Both the position numbers and the translations under genes were made by a program. A stretch of 64,000 nt of DNA, taken from contig CM034234.1 in the NCBI GenBank assembly GCA_019916065.1, positions 4,376,342 through 4,440,341 on the forward strand, given 5' to 3'. Of the stretch, positions 23,133-34,700 are shown in pieces; position 1 is the first letter of the stretch; each line of letters opens with the position of its first letter. This DNA comes from Vitellaria paradoxa (Eukaryota; Streptophyta; Magnoliopsida; Ericales; Sapotaceae). The notes under the pieces were generated by a model. The model was given only the letters and a program-made list of their open reading frames with translations, was not told where the DNA came from and ran no database searches.

Positions 23133-24387
23133 TGTGTCATGAGGCAGTTTAGCCTCTGGCAAGTGATCCCACTTGACTTCGACACAGATGCTTAGCTTCT
23201 TGAGCTCACAAGATGTGGACGAGAAGAGGTGGACTGGATGGCGTACCATCAAAGGTATGTGGAGGAGTGGGTCAGATGACACGAGGTGACCGTCCAGGGT
23301 CAAACTTGCATCGCGTGTCTCCCGTACGATAATCCATATATGGACTAATATCGTCAGATTACCCGAAGTCACATCGCGCCACCCTCAAATATCCCACCTG
23401 TTGGATCTCAATCGGTGGCCGTTAATATGTCGATCCTGATACGGTATTTTACGTATGCATGTTTTAATATAATATATTTACTTGTTTGTTTCAAAATTAA
23501 CTAAATTACACATTCATTGTGCAATGCAGGTTGACACTATTGTGCGTATGCAACGAGTGGTAGTTACAGCCGTCGAAGGTGTGAATCAATCTAGATATCT
23601 ACAAGCACTACAGGACATTATTGCTCAGGCAACACCGGTCATCACGATGATTGATCATGAGGATAGACTGCAGGCACCTATTCCCACTACACAGCCAGGC
23701 TCATTCTCACAGGTTAGACCATCACGTTACAGTAGACTACGGCCTGCCGATAAACGATCACAGTGATATCCTGCGGTATATGGCCTCGGGCCCCGAGATA
23801 ATATATCCCCTCTACCTATGCCCGAGTCAGAGTTGCCAAGTAGGTCTACAACCTCAGAAGTCACATCATCCCGCATGCACGAGACACACGCGCATTCCTC
23901 AGCGTCGAGTGTTGAGCAGTAGAGCAGCGAGACACACATACACCCTGCAGGATCTGAGCGTCGAAGTCTAGACCCCTCACTAGCTACGAAGGTATGTGAT
24001 TCGCTATTCGCGGATGTGGATGACTTCTGGTCAGGGATTCTGCACATAGAGCCCTTCGATACAATGATGTCCGTGACCGCCTCCCAAGCACCAGTTAAGT
24101 CTTACACATGCCGACCCAGAGCACAGTAGATAGGCATGTCATCATCTACGCATATTCCTATGGTGATGCCTACAGCAGGAGGGGACGAACCACACATTGA
24201 TGACGCACCGATGGGGAAGGTACGTGTTGATGACACCACGGCGGAGACATGAGTTGATGATGCACTAGCAGGGGAGTCACATGTGGAGGAGGCACCCACG
24301 ACTTTAGCGGGTATAGTAAGCGATATGCCTCCATACCCAGACCGACTACACCGTGTATGGAAGAGGTCTCGCTGTGGCATGGAGTGA

Positions 24388-25970
24388 TCGACTACACCTC
24401 TTCTTTTTCCTTTATACTCTTATTAGATTTTTTGTTTCCAATATGTAAATAAAAACATATTTCCTATGGTTTACATTTTGTTTTGATTGAGATTAGATTT
24501 AGTTTAATAATTTTTTTTTACTTTATTCTTTATTTTACAAGTTAACAAACATTTAACTTGCATTTTTCAATTAATAGTTACTTGTTTTTTAATTATTTAT
24601 ACTTAGACTTTTTTTTTCATTTGTTTTTGGGTTAGCAGAATAGTTGTATTGTTATTTGGAGGTTATTGTGTTATTGTACTCCAAAAGACGAAGAAAGTTA
24701 GCTACTTCAGATTTCTACAGGGAAAGGTAAAAGTCAAGTACGTATTTCCATGGATGAGCAAGGCCTTAGTTTCTTGAAATTCTAGTTCTTGGACTATCTG
24801 ATGTGTTTTGTTTTGTGTTTTTAATTCAATTGTGGAACAGGTACTTCATAGTAACTGTCAATGTAATTACTATTTTCCGTTTTGCCGTTCAATCCTAATG
24901 ATAAGGCAAACCCTGCCTTTACTTTGTTCTCAATCTCAACAATGTTGAAGAGCTTTTCTCATCTGCCTTCACTTTGAAGTTATTGTAGTCTGCGTTGATT
25001 CTCCATGTGGTGTTGGTGGAGCTGATGTCATTCGGGCGCATTTCTAGGTACAAGCCTAACTAATCTCTTTGTTTGAACTTGGGAATTTCAGGTATTGATA
25101 CTTGCCTATTAAATGGATTCAGTTGCTTAGCCTTTTCTTTTCATAATAAACTAATAATTTTTATATTTGCTCTCCTATTAGATGTTCTTTGTGAAATAAA
25201 AAGACTTATCACTTGCTTTTTCTTAGATTTTCAAATAGTATTTGCTATGTGTAAATAATTCCATGTGGTTTTTTACCTTTGTATATTTCTAAAGTGATTT
25301 CTAACAATTACTACTAAACATCCATGCAAATATTTCTAGTCACTGTGATGTACTTGTTCAACTTACATGTGATGATTGTACCAGACTTGTCAATTTTAAG
25401 TTATTTATGCTGAAAGGTTTCGATCCTGGCCAACTCAAGACTAATATTTTTAGTCAGTTTGTAATTCCATCACTCCATTCATATATTCAATTTTTACTTA
25501 AGTATAATCTTTTGACACTTGATATTATTCTAAAATGATAAACAAGTATTTGTTATGATATTATCTTTGCATTAGGGATGCTCATCCAACTGAAAAGTTG
25601 AAGGCTACTTATAGGAATTTCCTTGCACAATCAATGAGAAGACCAAAATCCACTAATGTAGCATTTTCAATTGCACAAGGATATACTTTTTTTTTTTTTT
25701 TTTTTTTTAAGTTTGGTGTAATCTTCATTTAACATTTCGTTTCTTCCAATTGTTCGGAAGATTTAGTAAAGAAACATGTTTCTTCCAATTGATTTCGTTC
25801 TTTTTCTTTCTATTCAATTTACTCCAATGTGTTTTCCCTCTGTTTTATGGGTTATTGCTCTTTTTTTTTTTGTCTATTAATTTTATTTTGATGTTTAGGC
25901 CTATTGTTTTGCTTTTTCTTTTTATATGTTTTGTATTAACAGGGTTTGAGATGTGCTATTTCAAGCTGGT
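24388..25970. other. Right interior of the PMD-MULE, no gene recognised
   Basis: Mostly AT-rich with T-rich runs (25688-25708). Two short stretches look coding-like on the + strand: near 24985-25040 (VVCVDSPCGVGGADVIRAHF) and 25575-25670 (DAHPTEKLKATYRNFLAQSM). They could be captured host exons. I do not recognise them. Confidence 0.35.
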
Positions 25971-25984
25971 AATAGGTGAGATAA

Positions 25985-26055
25985 TAAAGGGTGTCGTCAC
26001 TAACAGTTACGACATGAGCCTGGCTGCCCTTTGTGTCATCAGTGGCACTGACAAC
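25985..26055 (+). repeat. Right subterminal palindromic repeats of the PMD-MULE
   Basis: Two copies of the same motif family as at the left end: one degenerate near 25991-26013, and one near 26035-26055 with GTCATCAGTG/CACTGACAAC arms. Confidence 0.8.
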
Positions 26056-26139
26056 ATTCAGTCTATTTTTGCAAATACTTTTGGCGCAGCCTATTTTTAT
26101 ATATTGTTAATTTATAAATTATATTAATGTAAAAATCCC
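26035..26139 (-). repeat. Right terminal inverted repeat of the PMD-MULE
   Basis: Inverted partner of 15860-15965. Ends GTAAAAATCCC at 26139. Confidence 0.9.
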
Positions 26140-26149
26140 CATTGTTAAT
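26140..26149 (+). repeat. Right target-site duplication of the PMD-MULE
   Basis: CATTGTTAAT; 8 of 10 bases match the left copy. Confidence 0.6.
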
Positions 26150-26687
26150 ATTGACGTATAAAATTAATCATTAAAATTTAATATAAAATGTTAAACTAAC
26201 AAAAAGTTTAGGTATTTTTTTATTTTATTCCCATTCTTTCTCACATTTTATTAGTCATCTTTATAAAAGTTCTCAAAATTTTTATATTTTTAACCTATTT
26301 TTGAAGATTTTTATAATAGAATTGGTGAAAATGTGAGAGTAAAAGGACAAAATAGAAAAAAATATTTAAATTTCTAGTTGTTTTAAATTTTCTCTAAATT
26401 TTTTAATTAAATGATTTTATAATATTTTAAAATAAGAAAGTTAAGTGTAAATTTTAAATGTTATTAGTACTAAGTATAATTATTTAAATGTTAAGAGGTG
26501 TTAGATGTAATTTAACGTCGACAAACTACGCGGTGCGCAATACGCACACGAGAGAGTAACTCACTCCTGCTATGGTCCGTCCACAGCTCGGAGGCTAGCA
26601 GCCTGACACTTCACGGTTCAGACGTCTAGGGATCGCCATTCACGGCTTTGCTTCGGGCTTTTGATCAGTCTCTCCAGTCATCGAACA
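26150..26687 (+). promoter_or_regulatory. Upstream region of the SAWADEE-domain gene
   Basis: AT-rich to about 26510, then an abrupt GC-richer stretch with several CG dinucleotides (GTCGACAAACTACGCGGTGC) up to the ATG. This is the likely core promoter and 5' leader. No clear TATA box. The MULE end lies about 550 bp upstream of the start codon. Confidence 0.5.
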
Positions 26688-28696
26688 ATGTCTTCTCAGG
26701 GTTTTAGCGACAGTTCTTCTCCGGATGACACCGTCGAGCTGGAAGCGATGCGCAAAGAGGACTCGTCTTGGCACCCTTGCCAGGTCTCTCTAAGGTTTGA
26801 TTCCTCTTTTCCTAATCTCTTCTGCCTTTACGAGCTTCGTTGTTTTGTTTGTTTACCGAGAAAATCTGCGAAGGAGTTCCGATTCTCCATTTCCTCTCCA
26901 ACCCACGATCGTGTTATCTTCATACATTAAAATGTAAAAATGATCGACGTACCGTGTTTGCGTGCATTCATTGTGCCATTTTTATATTAATTGAATGAGA
27001 TCTTCATCAATAAATGCGCTATGTTCGAGAAGAAGATGTTCTCTATTTTGGAATTATTTTGGTGGAATCCTCTTTATTCATTTAACTTCGAACTGCATTC
27101 GATTTAATTTGTGCTTTAGCTTGACTAAAATGGATACTTCTGTTGATTAGGAAATTTAATTTGGACGGATCTCCAGCAATACATGTTAAAAATGCCCCTG
27201 AGGCCGGGAACAGTAGAAAAATTTAGAAGTGAGTAAAATAATGACTGTTGTCACTTTTTTTAAGGCGTTTGGATTGAAAAACACACGGATTCAAAATTCT
27301 TATCTTGTCTGGATTGTGATGGAAAAAGAAAGGGAAATGTTATGGAATCTAGAAAATTAAAATTAATTAAATTAAACAACTAATAAATTGATGAATGTCT
27401 TTTATTTTATTATATTTTTTGAATCCATTTAAAATATATATATATACTTGGATTTCATGTTTGGTTCTTCTTTTCTTACCTTTTTCACTTCCATTTATTT
27501 TTTTCTCACCAAATCCTCGCTTCAAACATAGCCTAAATAAATAATAAGAATTCTAACAAAATTTGGGTTACATTTGTTCTCAAATAATTCAATGGTCTAA
27601 GCAAATGATAGCATTTCTCGGAATGAAACAGTCTACTGAATGGGAAAGTTGAGAAAGAAATAGTTTATGGTCTATCTTAAAAATATGTTTCTATATTGAA
27701 AATAGAATATCATGCTGGCATTGCAACCTTCATTTTATTTTATTGTTTTCCCATACATTCGTATTTATGAGGCTACATATTTAATCAAAAAAGAGGGGTT
27801 GGGGTTGCCAATGCTTTAAAATAATTGATAGATACATTTGAAAGAAAATCACGGTAAAGAGTGTGGGCCCTTGGTCCCATGTGGACTCCCAGTCCCGTGC
27901 TGACTCTAGTTAAGGTACCACGTCATATTATCCTTACTCGCAACGGCTATCATGCGATTGGGGGCATTCTTGATGATTAGACTTCTGTGCCACACTGGAT
28001 TTAATAATTTGTCACGCCTTTCTATTGGACCAAGAAGAAGGTCATGTGTAAAGGGGGAATTAACGTAGGTGACTAGGTGCCATGTGGACCCTTCGTCTCG
28101 CGTGGATCCTGGTCACATCAGACCATCTTCCTCTTTGCAGCCATCATCTTGCAGTTGTCATCCTGCAACAGTGAGACATTCCAGACCACCAGCCCTTCCT
28201 ACAACGGTCAGCCCGCGACAGGAAGCATTTGATGACATTGAAGCTATGATGAACACTTGAAAATTTGCCCTAGGCCAGGAGTAAGGCCTAGGGATTGCCT
28301 AACCAAAAGGTCCACTAGCACACAATCACTTGTAGGACCGTTCAGGGATGTGCAACTTAGTGGCTAGAGCTGAGGGATCCGTCGAGGCACCCTCAACCAG
28401 CCCAAGAAAAGAAGATTACTGCATGACAAAAGCCTACTCTCCGCCTCATACCTATACAACCATTGCCCTCGTACTAGTTGACCATGCAGGGGTGCTTCCA
28501 CCACTTGGTTGAGATACTTTCGCCTATAGACATACTAGACCTTGCAGAGCTGGCCACATGGCCGAGGGATCATTATCCCTGGTGCGTGTTAACCACCCTT
28601 TTTGTCTTAAGTTGCTCTTATAAATACCTTCACCCACAACACCCCATGGGGACATTACCCATTCCCTTTTCCTCCATTTCACCCAAAACCCTCAAT

Positions 28697-28732
<36 letters not shown>

Positions 28733-31700
28733 ATCGCTCCGAGCTGCCTCACCTCTCACCTCGTTTGCCTCCGGTGATTTCCCGCCATTGATGACATATA
28801 GCATTGTTCCTAGGTGGCCGGAGCATCCATTTGCATCCTAATTATCCACAAGGAGCTTATTTCTGATCAATAAAATCCAAACTCTAGGAAAATAAAGTTT
28901 GTAATGGTTGTGGAACCATTGAGCATAAATTGAAAAACTTAAATAAAAAGGTATACCATACCAATGCCTTTCTTTAGCGATGGCTTGCAAAAATTGAGGG
29001 TAGATTATATATAGACCTAGCATTTGGCATATTCTGTAACCTAGTGATTTCCCGTATGCTCGAACTTGCATTCTCAAGCCTGATGGACTGAGTTTTTATC
29101 ATTGCATGAAGTAATGGTCCCTTACAACAAAAATGAAAATTGTTGTTTTAAAGCCTATACATGATTATCCTATAATTGAGTTAAGGACCTATAGATATTA
29201 CCATGAGAAGTGGAATAGAAGACAAACAAGATTTATAAATTGATTGCTGAAAGCATTCAACACATTGACTATAGATTTCTGGAAGGTACAAAAGCCTCCC
29301 AGTCACACTTAAGGGGGGGTGGAATTTATCAAACTTGAACAGGAAAGAACACTAGTTGGGCATTTTGCTCGCAATAGAGGAGGGGAGAGCCTTTTTTGTG
29401 TGTGTATGTGTTTTGGGGGTGGGGGTGGGGGTGTGTGGGGAGGCCAATTATGTGTATATATTTGCTAAATTGCTAATATTCATGGCACTTTAGCTTTTCA
29501 GGGACCTAGCATTTTAATTCTTATGCTAAATTTTCTTTCAAGAGTCCACACATATTACATTAGAATAGCATGAAGGAGCATCCTATGGATCATTGTTTTG
29601 CTTTACTTTGGCTATTTATTACGACATTTATGACTTCATAACCAATTTTCCATTTGGGACGGAGATGTCTGTCGTCTTCAAATACCAAGTTACTTGAATT
29701 CATGGGTTTGACTTTGCTTTACTTTGGCCAACTTAAAAATGGAATGACACAAATTCGTTGTTTAAAATGACCATATGGCTCATTGTGTGCAGCTCTACTG
29801 GAGTTGGTCTCATTGTTGCTTATGGTAACACTGCTTTTGAAGATATTATAGAGAATGAAGAAGAAGCAAATGCACGTCTCCGCATTCGTTCGATCCCTTT
29901 ACATGGTGATGATTGTGTTCAAATCCAAGAAGGTGAGCATGTTCTTGCCAACCAAAACTCACAGTCTAAGGGCCTCTTTTTTGATGCCACGGTGGAAAAG
30001 GTACATACACACACTCTTTCTCTCTCAATTTTAAAGGATTGTTATGAATTGTCTGTGTACTCACTGAAAGGAAATATTATTTTGTTCACTTTCCATGGGT
30101 AGGTGACTTTTTTGGAGAACGGACTAGCAAATCAATTGTTTAGCCTGGTAATTGGTTGCATCATCATGAATGCAGTATCAGACCTTTTTATAATATAAAA
30201 ACGGCCTATTATGTAGCAAATTCCCTCTACCCGTAGAAGAATTGCTTTTTTTGTATACTGCCACGTAAAAAGATGGCATTTTTCATTACATTCCTGAGAC
30301 ATTATATGAAAAAATAAAAATTCTTGCGACATAGCTTATGAAGCAATGTATTCTGTTGTATTCCCACATTCTTACCCTGTCTCTTAAGAGTACCATGGAA
30401 TAGAGATTCATTTTTAGAATTTCTCATGGTCCTCAAAGGATCCAGTTATGGAAACCAGAGGACCATGCACTGTAATTAAAATTGTCGGAGTCAGTTGGAA
30501 ATCCAATAGATAGGTTGCATACCTTAATTCCTGGGATTGGTTGTTCACTTTATTGTTGGCCATAACACAGGAGTAGGATGGCTTTAATGCCCTAATATTA
30601 GTCCAAATGCATGCCATTTTTTTAATATCCATCAATTACAAGAGTTTAGGGTTCAAAGCATGAGAAAATAATTTAATCCTAACAATGCCAAATTGTGCAA
30701 CTTATAAGTCCACCCTTGCCTCTGATTAAGGGGCCGGCTCTAGATAATGGCCTTTGCCATTACCAAACAACCTTGAGTAGCTTGGCCTACAATTGGTAGT
30801 GTGGTGGGTTCAAGTGTGAATCTCATGCAGAATATTTAAAAGGAATTACCCTTGGTAAGGTTGTGTTACACATCATAATGAACTTTAAAGGCTTTTCTGA
30901 AATTGTTAGAAGTTCAACCATACTAAATAGAAGACTATATGGCTATTTGTAGGCTGCTATAGGTCTCTTCTATTATCACTACGACTCCAAAATTGGAAGA
31001 GCTTGGCTCTTTTATATTCGGGACCGTTTAAGACCTAATAAAGACTTCATTTAAGATCCAATGAAAGAAAACATAAGAGTAATTAACTTAACTCTAATAA
31101 CTTAGTGATATAAATAAAACTGTTCCAATAGTATATAAACATAAAACAAGTGTAAAGTCAGTCTTTCGTTTCCATTCGCTTATTTTTTTTTTCCAACCAA
31201 AAATCCTTCTTGATTTATGTGGGCCCAATATATTTAGTTTTAGGCTTCCAAAGTGGACATATTGTATCTAACGATAAGAGGGCTACATCTATTAAATCAT
31301 CTACTTATTTTGTCCGATGACTATGCTTCAACACAATTTTTTTCCTTGTTTAATTTGTTTTACAAATGAGTAATTTATGAGGATTCATGGATATTCTTGG
31401 GGGAGTTGGTACAATCTCTGTTATGTAAGGGTGGCCCGGTGCATGAGGCTGAGGCTCCCACCCATGTGGGGTATTAGAATGGGAGAGCATAATGTGCAGG
31501 GTCTTATCTCCAGTAACTGAAGGTATTGTTTTCGAGTATTGAACCCACGACCTCCGGGTGGCAAAGAAGCAAGTTGTGCTGAGGCTCATCACCCTCACTA
31601 TGTATGACATTAAAAAGACCGTGTATACAGTATACTGTTTCCAAGTATCAGTTGGAAATCGAAAAAGGGGATTATCCTCTTAGATTTTTCTAGGGGAGTA

Positions 31701-34700
31701 GGTACTATCTCTGCTATGAATGACATAAAAAATTCCGTATATTGTCTCAAGTATCAGTTGGATTAAGATTCAACCTTTTGCAGGTAATCATTACTTTCAG
31801 TATCATCATAGTGCACCAGTATGACTTTTCTGATATGTACCAGAATCTTCTTGCATTTTTAATTCAGTTCACGTCTCAGTCTTCATGGTTATCAGGCAGT
31901 AAAGGTAAGGCACTCAAAGAAGGTCCATTGTAGATGTACTTTCACTGTCAAGTGGCTTCACCGAGACCTTAAAGGGGGAATTTTGACTGTCCCCTCTGGT
32001 TCAATCATGAAACTAGCTACAAAAAGCATCACTTTACATCCAACTGTTTGTGCATTCTTGAGTCATCTAAAACACTTGGGTGGCTCCAGTACATCTCCAT
32101 TGCCAACCATCATAGAAGACATGGATTGTGAAGTGGATCTTCACAAACTGCTGGAGAAACAGATAGAGGAGATCAGTACTTCAGCTTCCAAGAAGAGAAT
32201 TTCAGACAATATTCTGTTGGGTTTTGAAGGTAGGCACATTTACTTCTTTATTAGAGAAAAAAAAAATTGTTGCTATTTCACTTTGCTACAACATTGTTTT
32301 TTCCTATTTTTTTTGAACTTTTGAAGCACCTAAGGGTTATATTTTAGTTAATAGCCTGTTTTATTGTTGATGGAGAGTGTGCTGGTGCTATTACTAATAA
32401 TGAGCATGTCTTGCATCTGAGCTTCCAACCCATGGGCTTGGTTCCTCAGACACTTTAATACAGCATGTTCCACAATATGGGCTCTGTTTGATTAACCGTC
32501 CATGACAAAATTCATTATGATCAATGGGATCAATTTTATTTGTTGTCTTGAATCCAATTATTTAACAGATTTAACTCACAGAAAAATACTTCTAATATTT
32601 GTATGTAATAGTTTTTATTATATTCCATAGTGAGTAGTTACTATTGGCTCTATCTACAGGGTACATGGTTTGGCTCTCAATTGCAACTGGTTATGCTCTA
32701 TGCCTCCCCCAGTTTTGTTATTTGAATTTGAATTGTTTGTGACTCACAGCGATCTATCCATCCTATGAGTGATTTAATAGTTGTCAACTGTTTTATGTTC
32801 CAGCCATATTGTTTATTACCAGTGTAAGCAAATTAAAATACCGGCTCAGAAGACACTAAGGCATGTTTGGTACAATGGAATTAGCTGGAATAGACTGTCC
32901 TTTCTCCTTCTTCATTTCCATTCTTTTGTTTGGAACACTTAAGTGCGAATTGCCATTACCTTTGGCAGGGGAGGGAATGATCATTCCCTTATGAAATAAG
33001 AGAGAATAAAAAAAGGGAGAAAAAGAAGATAAAGAACAAAAAATGGTGCCATCCTCCACCATCTTCCACCACCACCATAGCTATCATAGCTGCTGCCACC
33101 CTCCACCATCACTTTTTAGATTTTTGTATTTTATTGTAATTTAATCTAAACTAATGTTTCATTCCATTTCCACCTTTGTTCTACTACAACTTTCATTTCT
33201 ATTCCTTTCCATTTCAATGCCACATGGCAAACATAGCATAATTGTTTTAGCTGGTGAGGTTTTTGCTTTTTAGGAGGTCATGCATGGTGACTGAGATCTT
33301 GGTTGACATATTTGTATGAGCTTGAATGACCACATCCTGACCAACTAAATCTGGTGCCTATATGTTACAGTTAACCTACAAAAGGAAAAGGAAGAAGACA
33401 TATATGCATATATACACATATATACACAGATAAATATATTTATGCATATATGTTTTCTCCTTCACCCCATTAGAAGTTGGATTCCGATGCTATGATTGCT
33501 AGGCAAAGCTGCAGAATAATGTGCTTTTAGAGCTATTATTACGGACTACGGATGTCCAAAAATTTAACAGTTTAAAATATTTAGATTTTTCTTTGTTGTC
33601 TTATCCAATTTGCTCGTCACAATGCAGATGATAACAAATGTCAAATTCAGTGCAGCACAGTTGTTGGATCCAAAGTAAGCAAGTCACGTGTTCAGGTTCC
33701 TCCCCATCAAAATCACTTGAGGAGGATTACTCGGAGCACAAATAAACTGCAAATGGAGACAGGAGTCAATGATCCACCACTGCCTGCTCCATCCATTCAA
33801 GAGGAGATGTCGGAATGTAGGTCTCCACTAAATCCTCTTGCAGCTCGTGCCGCTCTTGCATCATTAATGTCGAAAATGCCTCAAAACCTTGAAGTTCCAA
33901 TCTACCATGAGGAGAAATTGGACCACTCCTATTCATTGGACAAAATTACTTGTAAGCTTGACCTTATGCAATCAATGAATGGGACTAAATTGGATAATTT
34001 CTCTACTGGCAACAATTTTTCTATGACCAGTAAGCTCTCTCTGCTATCACCAGCTGCTTCGGTTCCATCTGGTGCAGACGCCAATAAAGATGTAAAATTA
34101 TTCATCTCAACCACTGGTGCTGCAGGGAATCCTGAACTTACAGATGCCTACCTGGAATAGTGACTGATGAGAAGGAAAGTGAAATCAAGAACTCAGAAAT
34201 CCCTGATTCTAGGGAAAGTTTTACATGTTCAGTAGCCAGAAGGAAGTTAAGTCAGCCTCCTAAAGCAACTAAGCTAACTCGTTCTGCAACAAAGAGAGGT
34301 GATGGGATGATCCTGGGTGATGCTCTTGAGAGGAAGACCTGTGCAAAGCAGAGGACGTTACTGTCTTCAACCAACCCAAGAAGGCTTACTCGTTCAGCAG
34401 TTAATAAAATTAAAGAAATTCAAACTGTGGAAACCAACCAAGGAGTGGAAGAGCAGACATCGGGTAAATATGCTAACTCAGATTCGGCTGATCAAAATAT
34501 TGGAGTTCCAGTAAGCTATGCATTGAAATATGAGAAATCAATCTTTTCACAAATTGATTCTGAAGTCAAGTCACTCTCTATTAAGGAGAGAAAAAGCCTA
34601 GTAGAAGAAGAGGAAGGGAATAAGAAGCAAGAAGTTGAGCGGAAGACCCATGCCAGCTTAAGGAATTCAACTAGCATGAACAGTTTGACTCGTTCAGCTG

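Larger units (their letters stand above)
20340..24387 (+). pseudogene. Plant mobile domain (PMD/MAIN-like) protein gene relic
   Basis: PMD proteins of the MAIN/MAIL1 type act in gene expression and silencing, and PMD genes are frequent transposon cargo. Here the reading frame just before 20445 gives a stretch like AVWNSTCPLICYEIVEY. Removing the solo LTR lets it continue as HLPGCVMRQFSLWQVIPLDF, the family's typical block. Further on come VDWMAYHQRYVEEWVR and YRQITRSHIAPPSNIPPV, ending by about 23420. A second exon starts after the acceptor at 23529 (VDTIVRMQRVVV) and runs through a Ser/Thr-rich tail to a stop at 24385-24387. The frame contains TAG, TGA and TAA stops in the first part and several more in the tail. 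The N-terminal part of the domain is not clearly visible upstream. It is dead, but recognisable. Confidence 0.8.
15860..26139. mobile_element. 10.3-kb Mutator-like element carrying a plant mobile domain (PMD) gene relic
   Basis: The left end (GGGATTTTTACATTAATATA onward) and the complement of the right end match almost base for base for about 90-100 bp, through a shared CAAAAATAG-type and GGCTGCGC block. The ends are flanked by an imperfect 10-bp duplication. Inside the ends are repeated palindromic motifs built on GTCAGTGnCACTGAC. Internal order: possible promoter/leader (about 16110-16300), AT-rich tandem array (16750-19880) split by a solo LTR, PMD gene relic (about 20340-24387) split by a 2.69-kb solo LTR, and a poorly coding right part (24388-25970). 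I found no MULE transposase, so it looks non-autonomous or decayed. PMD genes are known to travel with Mutator-like elements; assignment to that class rests on TIR length, TSD length and cargo. Confidence 0.85.
26795..29792 (+). other. Intron 1 of the SAWADEE gene
   Basis: Donor AAG/GTTTGA, acceptor TGTGCAG. The intron joins AG to C, giving a Ser codon. 3.0 kb long; contains a MITE (27259-27540), a solo-LTR-like block (27862-28850) and simple repeats. No coding sequence. Confidence 0.8.

Noticed and set aside
23097..24380. Minus-strand frames 23097-23372, 23727-24047, 24102-24380
   Set aside because: Antisense to the PMD relic, which reads well on the plus strand.
28478..28777. 99-codon frame ending in a poly-Ser/Leu stretch
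   Set aside because: Lies in the LTR-like block and is partly made by the (CT)n tract.
30780..30860. B-box-like GGGTTCAAGTGTGAATC in SAWADEE intron 2
   Set aside because: No A box at proper spacing and no defined ends; at most an old SINE scrap.
34138..34143. TTACAG as the acceptor of SAWADEE intron 4
   Set aside because: Better-looking site, but with the donor at 34030 it removes 114 nt and leaves the TAG stop in frame.
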